Shown here one piece after another: positions 17,747 to 27,061 of a stretch of 64,000 bases of DNA. The first letter of the stretch is position 1; every line of letters begins with the position of its first letter. The translations under genes and the position numbers were made by a program. This DNA comes from Cytobacillus sp. FSL H8-0458 (GTDB lineage: Bacteria; Bacillota; Bacilli; Bacillales; Cytobacillaceae): NCBI RefSeq assembly GCF_038002165.1, contig NZ_JBBOBR010000001.1, positions 124,001 through 188,000 of the forward strand. The letters are read 5' to 3'. The notes below the pieces were generated by a model. It had not been told where the DNA came from. It saw nothing but the letters and a program-made list of their open reading frames with translations, and did not search any database.

Positions 17747-17900
17747 ATGCATATAAAGCCCAATTAGTATGACAAAATAATCTGCATGCGTCTGTAAGAT
17801 AGACCGTTATCCTATAATAAATAGAATAATCATGAGCTGATATTTCTGAATTATTGAACATTAAAAAATCCGCATTTTATTCATCACAAATGATTCCTAA

Positions 17901-17911
17901 TATGTTATACT
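17901..17911 (+). promoter_or_regulatory. CcpN operator overlapping the gapB -10
   Basis: TATGTTATACT matches the CcpN consensus TRTGHYATAYW at every position and contains the likely -10 TATACT. CcpN represses gapB and pckA during growth on glycolytic carbon in Bacillus subtilis, so the site fits the gene downstream. Confidence 0.65.
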
Positions 17912-17965
17912 AATTACATCTTAGGGTAATAAAAAGTATAACACTAATGCGGAAGGGGCCGTAAC

Positions 17966-18997
17966 ATGAAGGCGAAAATAGCGATTAATGGTTTTGGAAG
18001 AATTGGACGTATGGTTTTTAGAAAAGCCATCCTTGATGAAAATCTTGAAGTGGCTGCCATAAATGCAAGCTATCCGGCTGAAACTTTGGCACACTTAATT
18101 AAATATGATACAAACCATGGACCATTCGAAGGAAGCGTTGTTCCGGAAGACAATGCTATTGTTGTGAACGGTAAAAGGGTTCAGCTTGTCAGCAGCCGGA
18201 ATCCTGAAGAACTTCCATGGAAAGAAATGAATATCGATATCGTTATTGAAGCTACAGGAAAGTTTAATTCCCGTGATAAAGCGGCTCTTCATCTTGAAGC
18301 CGGAGCTAAAAAGGTAATACTTACTGCTCCTGGAAAAAATGAAGATGTGACTATTGTTATGGGCGTAAATGAAAGCGCATTAAAAATTGAAGAACATGAT
18401 ATTATTTCTAATGCATCCTGTACAACAAACTGCCTTGCACCTGTTGCAAAAGTCCTTGATGAACAATTTGGCATTGAAAACGGACTTATGACAACAGTTC
18501 ATGCATATACAAACGATCAAAAAAATATTGATAACCCGCATAAGGATTTACGCCGTGCACGTGCTTGCGGACAGTCGATCATCCCGACTTCAACTGGTGC
18601 TGCCAAAGCTTTGTCGCTGGTATTGCCTCATTTAAAGGGCAAATTGCATGGAATGGCACTGCGAGTGCCGACTCCTAACGTTTCCTTAGTTGACCTCGTG
18701 GTAGATTTAAAGCGCGACGTTACAATCGAAGAAGTGAATGCGGCATTTGCGACAGCTTCTCAAGGATCTCTGCATGGTATCCTGGATATTACTGACGAAC
18801 CATTGGTGTCAATAGATTTCAACACAAATGAACACTCTGCCATCATTGATGGATTATCTACAATGGTAATCGGCACCAGCAAAGTGAAAGTGCTTGCCTG
18901 GTACGATAATGAATGGGGCTATTCTTGCCGTGTCGTAGACTTGACAAAATATGTTGCACAGGAACTTTTTCAGGCATCTGCCGTAAAAGTTGGATAA
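17966..18997 (+). CDS. gapB: Glyceraldehyde-3-phosphate dehydrogenase GapB (NADP, gluconeogenic)
   Basis: A 343-residue glyceraldehyde-3-phosphate dehydrogenase. It shows the Rossmann start KIAINGFGRIGRMVFRKA, the catalytic Cys152 in SNASCTTNCLAPVAKV and the substrate-site stretch TGAAKALSLVLPHLKGKLHGMALRVPTP. Placement between coaE and speD identifies it as GapB, which in Bacillus subtilis is NADP-dependent and works in gluconeogenesis, rather than glycolytic GapA. Residues 32-35 (INAS) have no acidic residue at the position that normally selects NAD, consistent with NADP use. A CcpN-type operator lies over its promoter. Confidence 0.95.
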   Translation: MKAKIAINGFGRIGRMVFRKAILDENLEVAAINASYPAETLAHLIKYDTNHGPFEGSVVPEDNAIVVNGKRVQLVSSRNPEELPWKEMNIDIVIEATGKFNSRDKAALHLEAGAKKVILTAPGKNEDVTIVMGVNESALKIEEHDIISNASCTTNCLAPVAKVLDEQFGIENGLMTTVHAYTNDQKNIDNPHKDLRRARACGQSIIPTSTGAAKALSLVLPHLKGKLHGMALRVPTPNVSLVDLVVDLKRDVTIEEVNAAFATASQGSLHGILDITDEPLVSIDFNTNEHSAIIDGLSTMVIGTSKVKVLAWYDNEWGYSCRVVDLTKYVAQELFQASAVKVG

Positions 18998-19134
18998 TTG
19001 CCAATCTCTTTTTTAAAACTACCCATACCCTTAAAGCCTGCCAATCCCCGGCAGGCTCCTTTTATTGGACAAAACTAAATCCTGAGAAGGAAAAGTCTTC
19101 AGAAATTTTGCCAAAAAAAATGTAAAACAATGTG

Positions 19135-19163
19135 TTGCAAAAAGAAATTAAACAAAGTATACT
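19135..19163 (+). promoter_or_regulatory. Promoter of speD
   Basis: TTGCAA and TATACT are separated by exactly 17 bases, giving a start point near 19170. Confidence 0.65.
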
Positions 19164-19167
19164 AATC

Positions 19168-19300
19168 CTCGTGAACTTCTCCGAGGTTTTGGTATGGTAG
19201 CTACTTAAAGGGTTAGGACCTCTCTGGACTAACTTTCCCCCGTGGTAGTTATAGACCAGTATAAATCTGGAATTTCATTAATTAATAGCTTAAAAGTTTA
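19168..19300 (+). promoter_or_regulatory. Structured 5' leader of speD
   Basis: About 130 bases of leader hold stacked hairpins: CCTCG/CGAGG near 19167-19186, a palindromic GTAGCTAC near 19197-19204, GTTAG/CTAAC around 19212-19233, and GTGGTAG-type sequence near 19242. The region has a stem-rich, short-loop look unlike the AT-rich DNA beside it. I cannot assign it to a riboswitch class with certainty. Confidence 0.4.
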
Positions 19301-19317
19301 AAGGGGGAAATTTGAAT

Positions 19318-19692
19318 ATGGAAACTATGGGTCGTCACGTTATCTCAGAACTTTGGGGATGCGATTTTGAAAAGTTAAATGATATGGATTTTATTGAGCA
19401 GACATTCGTAAATGCTGCATTAAAATCTGGTGCTGAAATTCGCGAGGTTGCATTTCATAAGTTTGCGCCACAGGGTGTAAGCGGAGTGGTGATCATCTCT
19501 GAATCTCATTTAACTATTCACAGCTTCCCGGAGCATGGCTATGCCAGCATTGATGTGTATACGTGTGGAGATCTTGACCCTAACATCGCTGCAGACTTTA
19601 TTGCAGAAGCGTTAGGAGCTCAAACGCGTGAGAATATCGAAATTCCTCGCGGTATGGGTCCAGTTCAAGTTAAACAAGCTCAAGTACTTTAA
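19318..19692 (+). CDS. speD: S-adenosylmethionine decarboxylase proenzyme
   Basis: A 124-residue class 1B AdoMet decarboxylase that makes decarboxylated AdoMet for spermidine synthesis. The proenzyme self-cleaves between Glu62 and Ser63 in [17 protein letters not shown] to form the pyruvoyl cofactor. His68 and Cys83 (VYTCGDLDP) are the usual processing and catalytic residues. I start at the ATG at 19318, about ten bases after AAGGGGG; an in-frame TTG at 19312 is possible but very close to that site. It lies between gapB and nrdR, as in Bacillus subtilis, behind a structured leader. Confidence 0.95.
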   Translation: METMGRHVISELWGCDFEKLNDMDFIEQTFVNAALKSGAEIREVAFHKFAPQGVSGVVIISESHLTIHSFPEHGYASIDVYTCGDLDPNIAADFIAEALGAQTRENIEIPRGMGPVQVKQAQVL

Positions 19693-19715
19693 TAAAGAAT
19701 AATCTTAGGCAATCC

Positions 19716-19745
19716 AGAGGTGTATTTATTACACCTCTTTTTATT
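19716..19745 (+). terminator. Terminator after speD
   Basis: AGAGGTGTA pairs perfectly with TACACCTCT around a five-base loop, followed by a T run. Confidence 0.9.
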
Positions 19746-19824
19746 TTGCCTAAAATCCATTGCCTTTAGTATCTTCGCAAAAGATAGTACAATAAGGATA
19801 CAAATAATATACGGAGGAAAGAGA

Positions 19825-20229
19825 ATGTCAATTTTCAGGCAGCTTGCCAGCCGCTATAAAAAGCAGTGTGAAACAAACGAAAACCACTCTGATCCTGAGC
19901 TCACTACAAGATACTATAGAACCAATACAGTACAAATGATGCAGACGATTGAAGAATTATTCAAAGCAGACCATAATGTGAATATTCTCAGCACTTCCAA
20001 AGAACACGGCGAGATTGCAGCAGAACTTAAAAAAGACAAATCTTGTTTTGCCATTGTGACAGTCGTGACTGTCAGGCCTTTTGAAACGGCTGTAGATATC
20101 AATATTTCAACTGAACAGTCCTCACCGGCAGGTGTGCATCCAATTCTTAAGAGAGAAGTTCTTTCGATATATGAAAAATTAAATAAACGGCATGATTTTC
20201 TCGGTTCTGCAAGAAACGCAGATAAATAG
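19825..20229 (+). CDS. Uncharacterised small cytosolic protein
   Basis: A 134-residue soluble protein with no membrane segment or signal. It is polar throughout, with a central hydrophobic strand CFAIVTVVTVRPFETAVDINIS (residues 74-95) that suggests an alpha/beta core, and a basic N terminus (MSIFRQLASRYKKQ). I do not recognise the family and make no functional claim. The ATG at 19825 follows CGGAGGAAA, a good ribosome binding site; a longer frame from 19720 runs through the speD terminator and is rejected. It has its own short gap after speD and precedes nrdR. Confidence 0.7.
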   Translation: MSIFRQLASRYKKQCETNENHSDPELTTRYYRTNTVQMMQTIEELFKADHNVNILSTSKEHGEIAAELKKDKSCFAIVTVVTVRPFETAVDINISTEQSSPAGVHPILKREVLSIYEKLNKRHDFLGSARNADK

Positions 20230-20332
20230 TTGTACTTGTACTGTCAACTCCTTTTTTATAAGATAAGAGTATCAAATTTTATTCGGTTATTAGTCTAAAG
20301 ACAACTTATAAAAAAAATTCGGAGCTGATTGT

Positions 20333-20794
20333 ATGAGATGCCCTTCATGCCAAAACAATAATACGCGTGTGCTCGATTCCCGTCCTGTGGATGACAGCCG
20401 ATCCATCCGCCGCAGAAGGGAATGCGAGAAATGCGGATACCGGTTTACGACTTTTGAGAAAGTGGAAGAAATTCCATTAATCGTTGTGAAAAAAGAAGGT
20501 ACGAGAGAGGAATTCAGCCGGGAAAAAATTCTGAGAGGCCTTATTAAAGCATGTGAAAAGAGGCCGGTAGCTCTTAAAGATCTGGAGGACATTACTTTTG
20601 AAGTGGAGAAGGAACTCCGCAGCAATGGTGTCTCTGAAATAAAAAGCGATGAAATTGGCGAAATGGTCATGGACAGACTCGCAAATGTGGACGAGGTCGC
20701 ATATGTCCGTTTCGCATCAGTATACAGGCAATTTAAAGATATCAATGTATTTATTGATGAACTCAAGGAATTAATTAAAAAAGAACAATCATAA
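20333..20794 (+). CDS. nrdR: Transcriptional repressor NrdR
   Basis: A 153-residue NrdR. The N-terminal zinc ribbon has two Cys pairs, [17 protein letters not shown] and [15 protein letters not shown]. An ATP-cone domain follows from about 46 ([31 protein letters not shown] to [13 protein letters not shown]). NrdR senses ATP/dATP and represses ribonucleotide reductase genes. The ATG is preceded by TCGGAGCTG. It leads into dnaB and dnaI, a linkage of nucleotide supply with replication initiation conserved in Bacillus (ytcG-dnaB-dnaI). Confidence 0.95.
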   Translation: MRCPSCQNNNTRVLDSRPVDDSRSIRRRRECEKCGYRFTTFEKVEEIPLIVVKKEGTREEFSREKILRGLIKACEKRPVALKDLEDITFEVEKELRSNGVSEIKSDEIGEMVMDRLANVDEVAYVRFASVYRQFKDINVFIDELKELIKKEQS

Positions 20795-20933
20795 TCAGGA
20801 CAGTTTTGCCGCTGCCGCTGATTCATGATGAAATAGGCTGATGGGCTGAAGGTTTTTCTTTGGCTCTTTTTTTTGCGGGATATGCTTTTGATGAACAGCC
20901 TAATAAAAATTTTAATAGAAAAAGGTGAACACC

Positions 20934-22352
20934 ATGGCCCAGCATTGGCAGGAGATGCTCCCCATTGATCGATATACAGTAGCAGCCAGCGGGCTTTTGC
21001 ATGATTATGACCGGAAAGTGCTGACGCTGTTATACCAGCCGCTCATTGGCTCTGTGTGCTTCAGTTTGTATATGACTTTATGGGCAGAGCTTGAAGAAAA
21101 CCGGCTATGGTCATCTTCAAATTCACACCATAGTTTAATGAATTTCATGGGGATGGGGCTTAAGGATATTTATGAAGCCCGCCTCAAGCTTGAAGGGATA
21201 GGACTTTTAAAGGTATATGTTAACAAGGAAGAAGAGACAAGGTCATTTATTTACGAATTGCTTCCACCTCTGACACCTGAACAATTCTTCCTTGACGGCA
21301 TGCTCAATATCTATCTTTATAAAAAATTGGGGAAGAATCAATTTATGAGGCTGAAGCGATTCTTCTCAGATCAGAAGGTGCAGCCGGCCATGGGATATGA
21401 GGAAGTAACGAAGGCTTTCCAGGATGTATTTCAATCCGGGCACCCTGGTTCGCTTGATGATGAAGTGGTGCAGCTGATGAATGAAGCGGATGGGGAAGGG
21501 TATATTGGAAGGCGGGAACAGGAAGGCATTCAAATCGGAAATGAAGATTTTAATTTTGAATTGCTTCTGGCAGGGCTGAATGAATCGCTTGTACCAAAAA
21601 AAGCCCTTACAGTTAAAGTAAAGGAATCCATCAGCAATCTTGCCTTTTTATATGGAATCGACCCTATCCAGATGAAAAATATTGTCATCAGCGCCGTAAA
21701 TGAAGATAATGAGATAAACATTGATGAATTAAGAAAATCTGCACGGGATTGGTATCAATTCCAAAACCAGGATATGCTGCCATCCCTGATTGACAGGGTT
21801 CAGCCTGCCATCCATCAGTCTCATAAAAAACAGCCAGAAACACAGGAAGAAGAGTTGATCCGTTATTTGGAAATTACCTCACCAAGGCAGCTGTTAAAAG
21901 ATATATCCGGAGGAGCGGAGCCTTCGAAAGGAGATCTGCAGATTATAGAAGATGTCATGTTCCAGCAAAAGCTTTTGCCTGGGGTAATTAATGTGCTGAT
22001 TCAATATGTAATGCTCAAAACAGATATGAAGCTGACCAAAGGGTATGTAGAAAAAATAGCAGGCCACTGGGCAAGAAAGAAGATTAAAACACCCCAGCAA
22101 GCTATTGCATTAGCCAAAAAAGAACATCGCCAATACCTTGATTGGGCAGAAGGGAAGAAAACAGCAGGCCCAACGGGGAACAAAAGGAAGCCGATCAGAA
22201 CAGAGATGCTTCCGGACTGGTTTGATGATAAAAAAAATAAAGGCAATAAATCTAAATCAAGGCAAAGCAAAAATGAGGAAGACCTTGAAATGGAAAAGAA
22301 AGAGCTTGAAGAAATATTAAAAAAATTGAACTCCCAGGAGGTGAATGAGTAG
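20934..22352 (+). CDS. dnaB: Replication initiation and membrane attachment protein DnaB
   Basis: A 472-residue DnaB of the Gram-positive type (not the Escherichia coli helicase of that name). It works with DnaD and DnaI to load the replicative helicase DnaC at oriC and at restarted forks, and attaches the origin to the membrane. A DnaD/DnaB-like winged helix covers about 20-130 and the DDBH2-type region with YVEKIAGHWARKKIKTPQQAIALAKKEH lies around 365-395; the tail is highly charged. Length equals the Bacillus subtilis protein. The ATG at 20934 follows AAAGGTG. Its stop overlaps the dnaI start by one base. Confidence 0.93.
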   Translation: MAQHWQEMLPIDRYTVAASGLLHDYDRKVLTLLYQPLIGSVCFSLYMTLWAELEENRLWSSSNSHHSLMNFMGMGLKDIYEARLKLEGIGLLKVYVNKEEETRSFIYELLPPLTPEQFFLDGMLNIYLYKKLGKNQFMRLKRFFSDQKVQPAMGYEEVTKAFQDVFQSGHPGSLDDEVVQLMNEADGEGYIGRREQEGIQIGNEDFNFELLLAGLNESLVPKKALTVKVKESISNLAFLYGIDPIQMKNIVISAVNEDNEINIDELRKSARDWYQFQNQDMLPSLIDRVQPAIHQSHKKQPETQEEELIRYLEITSPRQLLKDISGGAEPSKGDLQIIEDVMFQQKLLPGVINVLIQYVMLKTDMKLTKGYVEKIAGHWARKKIKTPQQAIALAKKEHRQYLDWAEGKKTAGPTGNKRKPIRTEMLPDWFDDKKNKGNKSKSRQSKNEEDLEMEKKELEEILKKLNSQEVNE

Positions 22353-23284
22353 TGGAGAAAATTAATGAAACACTTAAACGGCTTGCAGGCAGTGAAGGCT
22401 TTAAAAAAAGGTATGAAAGCATGCGCATCCAAACGCTTAATCATCCTGAAATTAAAGATTTCCTGCAAAAACACCGGGATGAATTGACTTCAGAAACAGT
22501 GGAAAAAAGCTTAAGCAAGCTATTTGAATATACCCAGCAAAGCAAGGAATGCAGTAGATGCCCAAGTCTGGAAGGCTGTGTCAATTATATGCAAGGGTAT
22601 CATCCTGAACTTTTTATCCAAAGAGGAACAATTGATCTAAAGTATGACAAGTGTCCGCGAAAAGTAATGCATGATGAAAAGCGCAAAAATGAAAAGCTGA
22701 TTAAGAGCCTTTATGTTCCATCCGATATTCTTCACGCTACTTTTGGTTCTTTATACAAGGATGTAGACGATCGAGTAGGAGCAAACAAAAAGGCTGCTTC
22801 TTTCGCAATGACCTACCAGCCTGGCACCAAGCAAAAGGGTATTTTTTTTCATGGTGATTTTGGTGTCGGCAAATCCTATTTACTTGGCGCTATTGCTAAT
22901 AAGCTTGCTGATAAAAATGTTTCTTCGATGATTGTATATGTCCCGGAACTGTTCAGGGAATTAAAAAATTCAATCGGGGACCATACATTGAACAGCAAGA
23001 TCGAAACAATTAAAAAAGCACCTGTATTGATGTTTGATGATATTGGCGCCGAAACGATGTCAAGCTGGACAAGAGATGAAATACTGGGTCCGATTCTGCA
23101 ATTCCGTATGCAGGAAAGCTTGCCAACCTTCTTTACCTCTAATTTTAATTTTAAAGAACTTGAACACCACCTCACATACAGCCAGCGCGGCGAGGAAGAG
23201 AAAATGAAGGCAAGAAGAATCATGGAACGCATTAAATACCTTGCTGAACCGGTGCTTGTAGAAGGACCGAACAGAAGAGGATAA
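22352..23284 (+). CDS. dnaI: Primosomal protein DnaI (helicase loader)
   Basis: A 310-residue AAA+ helicase loader. The N-terminal part has a Cys cluster (ECSRCPSLEGCVNYMQGYH) that binds zinc and interacts with the helicase. The AAA+ domain has Walker A GDFGVGKSYLLGA with Lys174 and Walker B VLMFDDIGAE. It loads the hexameric helicase onto DNA together with DnaB and DnaD. The start is GTG, overlapping the final base of the dnaB TAG and preceded by CCAGGAGGTG inside dnaB, so translation is coupled. Confidence 0.95.
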   Translation: MEKINETLKRLAGSEGFKKRYESMRIQTLNHPEIKDFLQKHRDELTSETVEKSLSKLFEYTQQSKECSRCPSLEGCVNYMQGYHPELFIQRGTIDLKYDKCPRKVMHDEKRKNEKLIKSLYVPSDILHATFGSLYKDVDDRVGANKKAASFAMTYQPGTKQKGIFFHGDFGVGKSYLLGAIANKLADKNVSSMIVYVPELFRELKNSIGDHTLNSKIETIKKAPVLMFDDIGAETMSSWTRDEILGPILQFRMQESLPTFFTSNFNFKELEHHLTYSQRGEEEKMKARRIMERIKYLAEPVLVEGPNRRG

Positions 23285-23288
23285 TCTG

Positions 23289-23321
23289 AAAGCTGCCGAT
23301 AAAATCATCGGCAGCTTTTTT
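23289..23321 (+). terminator. Terminator after dnaI
   Basis: AAGCTGCCGAT pairs with ATCGGCAGCTT around a short loop, followed by TTTTT. Confidence 0.9.
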
Positions 23322-23397
23322 AGACCAAACCCCACTTCTAAATTGGCCAAGTCCGCCATATACATAGAACAGAGATTTGTATAAAGGGGGGATTTGG

Positions 23398-24282
23398 TTG
23401 ATCGAAATCATTTTCCAGAGCAGCTCAGATGCGAGGAATTTCTATGAGCATCTTTCTGAACAGCTGCAGTCTTTTTGTCAATGTGATAATAATATTCTTC
23501 ATTTTGAAGATCAACATATAGTCAGAGTTTCTGCTGAAAATAGCGGCAATGTCCTGAATACTGTTAAAACAGCATTTTTTCAATTTATCGTGAACCAGAA
23601 GCAGGATGATTGGTTTAAACGGATACTGATGGAGCATTATTATTATGAGGACGAAGGCGAGCAGCAGCAGATCCTTGAAATTATTCACTCTATCCTGGAA
23701 GGAAACCGTGAGGATCTTGCTGCGTTTGTCAGTGGCCTGGATGTAAAGGAAAGCTTAAAAAGCGCAATTGATCAGTTGTTTCAAGAAAACATTTTCTTTT
23801 CTTTTGATTCATTCGTGAAATTCCGGATGCGCCCGCTTATGAATGAAATGACCAAGTATGTTGAAGTCTCCATCGATGAGTACAAAATGGAACAGGAATA
23901 TCAGATGTTCATTCATACATTGAGAGATTTCCTTTCAGGCAAGCAGCCAAAAATGAATACGATCCATGTCCTCATGGATGAAGGTGTTTATTTTTATGAT
24001 GAGCAAATGTGTGAAATTAAACGCGGAGAGCTCTTAAGAATGATTGACCGCAAGCTATTATCCAATCATCCTGTATATGTGGATTCTGTTACGATTGCGC
24101 CGCTGCTCTCAATAGCGCCTTCAGCTATTTATCTCTATTCAGATGATTTTGACCAGCCGCTGGTCAGAACAATCCGCAATATTTTTGAAGAAAGGCTTCA
24201 ATTAAGCTCTCTTGCAGCTTTTTATAATTATCAAAACGCCCATTCTTATGCTGATGATGAAAAATGTAAAAGATACCCTTGA
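23398..24282 (+). CDS. ytxC: Putative sporulation protein YtxC
   Basis: A 294-residue soluble protein of the YtxC family, whose members are found in spore formers; in Bacillus subtilis the gene lies near thrS and is described as sporulation-related, with no known biochemistry. The central region EMTKYVEVSIDEYKMEQEYQMFIHTLRDFLSGKQPK is helical and acidic. I start at a TTG at 23398, six bases after AAAGGGGGGAT; an ATG at 23377 lies before that site and would be poorly placed. It is followed by the thrS T-box. Confidence 0.8.
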   Translation: MIEIIFQSSSDARNFYEHLSEQLQSFCQCDNNILHFEDQHIVRVSAENSGNVLNTVKTAFFQFIVNQKQDDWFKRILMEHYYYEDEGEQQQILEIIHSILEGNREDLAAFVSGLDVKESLKSAIDQLFQENIFFSFDSFVKFRMRPLMNEMTKYVEVSIDEYKMEQEYQMFIHTLRDFLSGKQPKMNTIHVLMDEGVYFYDEQMCEIKRGELLRMIDRKLLSNHPVYVDSVTIAPLLSIAPSAIYLYSDDFDQPLVRTIRNIFEERLQLSSLAAFYNYQNAHSYADDEKCKRYP

Positions 24283-24307
24283 TTTTCCTGAAATAACAAA
24301 CTATAAT
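24279..24307 (+). promoter_or_regulatory. Promoter of the thrS T-box transcript
   Basis: TTGATT and TATAAT are separated by 17 bases. The -35 overlaps the end of ytxC. Confidence 0.5.
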
Positions 24308-24313
24308 AACGTA

Positions 24314-24568
24314 CATATTACAATAATCAAGCAAAAGTTGCGATGAGGATACGGGTATTCTAATACGGTTTAAAGAGAGGGAAGGCAAGGCTGAAACCTT
24401 CCTAACACGATCTGAATGCTTACCGCCTCTGAACTCCAGCCAGGAAATGGGCTGGCGGGAAAAGACCGTTATCTTACTACAGAGTCGTTTGTCTTCTATG
24501 AAAGCGAGAAGTAGGGTGGAACCGCGTGTTAATAATAACTCGTCCCTTTTTTAGGGACGGGTTTTTTT
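24314..24568 (+). promoter_or_regulatory. T-box riboswitch of thrS
   Basis: The conserved T-box sequence AGGGTGGAACCGCG (24513-24526) precedes the terminator CGTCCC/GGGACG with its T run (24541-24568). The threonine codon ACC (24422-24424) sits just before CCTCT, which can pair with AGAGAGG at the base of stem I, the expected place for the specifier. Uncharged threonyl-tRNA would favour the antiterminator and allow thrS transcription. Confidence 0.9.
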
Positions 24569-24638
24569 ATTTTTAGTGTAAAACGCAGCAGCATCTGATT
24601 CAGATGTCTTGCGCTAACATAATAAGGGAGGAAATATC

Positions 24639-26570
24639 ATGTCAGAAGTTGTTAAAGTTTCGTTTCCAGATGGAGCTGTAAAGGAGTTTTCAAAGGGAAC
24701 GACAACAGAAGATATTGCAGCTTCGATCAGCCCGGGCCTTAAGAAAAAGGCAATTGCCGGCAAGCTGGATGGAGAAATGTATGATCTTCGCCGTCCAATC
24801 GAAAAGGATGGAGCTATTGAAATTGTAACACCGGACTCAAGCGATGCCCTGGAGGTTCTTCGCCACAGCACTGCCCATTTGATGGCTCAGGCGATCAAGC
24901 GTATATATAAAAATGTAAAGCTTGGGGTAGGACCAGTCATTGAAGGCGGATTTTATTATGATATCGACTTGGAAGAGTCGCTCTCACCAGAAGATCTTCC
25001 AGTGATTGAAAAAGAAATGAAAAAGATTATTAATGAAAACCTTGATATTGTCCGCAAAGAGGTCAGCCGCAATGAAGCGGTTGAGATGTACAAGGAAATA
25101 GATGACGAATATAAGCTTGAATTGATCAAGGCTATTCCTGAAGATGAAACAGTGACAATCTATGAGCAGGGAGAATTTTTTGACCTCTGCCGCGGTGTTC
25201 ATGTTCCTTCTACAGGCAAATTGAAAGAGTTCAAACTATTAAGCATTGCCGGAGCGTATTGGAGAGGCGACAGTGACAATAAGATGCTTCAGCGGATCTA
25301 TGGAACAGCTTTCTTCAAGAAAGAAGACCTGGCTGAGCATTTGCGTCTCCTTGAGGAAGCAAAAGAGCGTGACCACCGTAAAATCGGCAAAGAGCTTAAC
25401 CTGTTCATGAATTCGCAAAAGGTAGGCCAGGGCCTGCCAATGTGGCTTCCAAAAGGGGCGACCATCCGCCGCAATATCGAGCGCTATATCGTGGATAAGG
25501 AAGAAAGATTGGGCTATGACCATGTATATACTCCAATTATGGGAAGCGTGGATCTTTATAAAACATCAGGCCACTGGGATCATTATCAGGAAGACATGTT
25601 CCCTGTAATGGAGATGGATAACGAACAGCTTGTTCTTCGTCCAATGAACTGCCCGCATCATATGATGATCTATAAGAATGGCATCCACAGCTACCGCGAA
25701 CTGCCAATCCGTATTGCAGAGCTTGGAACAATGCACCGCTATGAAATGTCAGGAGCCTTATCCGGCCTTCAGCGTGTACGAGGCATGACTTTGAATGATG
25801 CACATATCTTTGTAAGACCTGACCAGATCAAGGAAGAGTTTAAGCGCGTAGTACATCTGATCCTTGAAGTATATAAAGACTTCGATATCAATGACTACTC
25901 ATTCCGTCTTTCCTACAGAGATCCGCAGGATACTGAGAAGTACTTTGATGACGATGAAATGTGGGAAAAAGCACAGGCAATGCTTAAAGAAGCAATGGAT
26001 GAAATCGGCCTCGATTATTTTGAGGCAGAAGGCGAAGCAGCTTTCTACGGTCCTAAATTGGATGTGCAAGTTAAAACTGCGCTTGGCAAGGATGAGACAT
26101 TATCTACTGTCCAGCTGGACTTCCTGCTTCCTGAACGTTTTGACCTGACTTATGTAGGGGAAGATGGAAAGCCTCATCGCCCGGTCGTTATCCACCGCGG
26201 TGTTGTTTCCACTATGGAGCGTTTTGTAGCATTTCTGATTGAAGAATATAAGGGAGCGTTCCCAACTTGGCTTGCCCCAGTTCAAGTCCAGGTCATTCCG
26301 GTTTCTCCTGATATTCACTTTGATTATGCGAAAAAAGTCCAGGAGCAGCTTCAGGCAGAGGGCTTCCGCGTTGAGCTGGATGACCGCAATGAAAAGATCG
26401 GGTATAAGATCCGTGAAGCACAAATGCAAAAAACTCCATACATGCTTGTTGTTGGAGACAATGAAGTAGCTGAAAAAGCTGTCAATGTCCGCAAGTATGG
26501 AGAGCAAAAATCAGAAACTGTTTCATTTGAGGACTTCATCTCAGCACTAAAAGCTGAAGTTAAACGATAA
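24639..26570 (+). CDS. thrS: Threonyl-tRNA synthetase
   Basis: A 643-residue class II aminoacyl-tRNA synthetase that charges tRNA-Thr. Domains in order: TGS (about 1-62), the editing domain N2 (about 70-230, with [15 protein letters not shown]), the catalytic core with motif 1 around 280, motif 2 [34 protein letters not shown], the zinc-ligand region [13 protein letters not shown] and motif 3 [23 protein letters not shown], then the anticodon-binding domain from about 545. A good ribosome binding site AAGGGAGG precedes the ATG. Expression is governed by the T-box upstream. Confidence 0.97.
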   Translation: MSEVVKVSFPDGAVKEFSKGTTTEDIAASISPGLKKKAIAGKLDGEMYDLRRPIEKDGAIEIVTPDSSDALEVLRHSTAHLMAQAIKRIYKNVKLGVGPVIEGGFYYDIDLEESLSPEDLPVIEKEMKKIINENLDIVRKEVSRNEAVEMYKEIDDEYKLELIKAIPEDETVTIYEQGEFFDLCRGVHVPSTGKLKEFKLLSIAGAYWRGDSDNKMLQRIYGTAFFKKEDLAEHLRLLEEAKERDHRKIGKELNLFMNSQKVGQGLPMWLPKGATIRRNIERYIVDKEERLGYDHVYTPIMGSVDLYKTSGHWDHYQEDMFPVMEMDNEQLVLRPMNCPHHMMIYKNGIHSYRELPIRIAELGTMHRYEMSGALSGLQRVRGMTLNDAHIFVRPDQIKEEFKRVVHLILEVYKDFDINDYSFRLSYRDPQDTEKYFDDDEMWEKAQAMLKEAMDEIGLDYFEAEGEAAFYGPKLDVQVKTALGKDETLSTVQLDFLLPERFDLTYVGEDGKPHRPVVIHRGVVSTMERFVAFLIEEYKGAFPTWLAPVQVQVIPVSPDIHFDYAKKVQEQLQAEGFRVELDDRNEKIGYKIREAQMQKTPYMLVVGDNEVAEKAVNVRKYGEQKSETVSFEDFISALKAEVKR

Positions 26571-26575
26571 TAATC

Positions 26576-26607
26576 AAAAAGGGCTGCATGAGCTGCAGCC
26601 CTTTTTA
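26576..26607 (+). terminator. Terminator after thrS
   Basis: AAAAAGGGCTGCA pairs with TGCAGCCCTTTTT. The flanking A and T runs make it bidirectional. Confidence 0.9.
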
Positions 26608-26720
26608 TGAGACAAACGAAAGAGCTGGCATTAAATTCATTTTGAAAAAATATTAAAATCGTATTGCCAAAAGCAATTAATTTTGTTATGCTTTTCTTCG
26701 TTGTGATAAAAGTTATTCGT

Positions 26721-26750
26721 TTGACACGGAATCATTCTTTGTGATATAGT
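26721..26750 (+). promoter_or_regulatory. Promoter of the infC operon
   Basis: TTGACA and TATAGT are 18 bases apart, with a TG one base before the -10. The start point would be near 26757. Confidence 0.7.
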
Positions 26751-26756
26751 AGCTAA

Positions 26757-26895
26757 GGTGAATTGAATACAGTTTGAGGAAAAGAAGAAGCACCCGCTTC
26801 TCACCTGATTGACGCAAAGTGCAGTTGGCAGGTTTACGTGAACATTTTCTGTTTATATACGTAAGTGTGGGTGTTTTCATCCGCACTTTTTTATT
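26757..26895 (+). promoter_or_regulatory. L20-type leader and attenuator of infC-rpmI-rplT
   Basis: The leader contains AAGCACCCGCTTCTCACCTG, ATTGACGCAAAG and GGCAGGTTTACGTGAAC, features I recognise from the Bacillus L20 leader. It ends in a terminator, AAGTGTGGGTG/CATCCGCACTT plus T run (26862-26893). In Bacillus subtilis L20 binds this RNA and promotes termination, feeding back on ribosomal protein synthesis. Confidence 0.75.
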
Positions 26896-26939
26896 TGGTT
26901 AAAACAGCTCTGATTCCGTCACGGAAGAGAAATGTTGCA

Positions 26940-27020
26940 TAACTTGCGATTCAGCTTTGGTCCGGTGCAGCTGACAGCTATAAAGTTGTCTGCTAAGCAG
27001 GCGCTTGCGCTTTTCTTGAC
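26940..27020. repeat. Short copy of the dispersed GC-rich repeat in the infC leader
   Basis: AGGCGCTTGCGCTTTTCTTG (26999-27018) matches the end of the repeat family seen at 12816-12836 and 39004-39023, with TTGTCTGCTAAGC before it. It lies between the attenuator and the infC ribosome binding site. Confidence 0.45.
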
Positions 27021-27061
27021 CCAAACGTTGTGTTCGCATTAAACCTTGGAGGTGTCTAGCT

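Noticed and set aside
24283..24638. A small gene between ytxC and thrS
   Set aside because: The stretch is accounted for by a promoter and T-box riboswitch.
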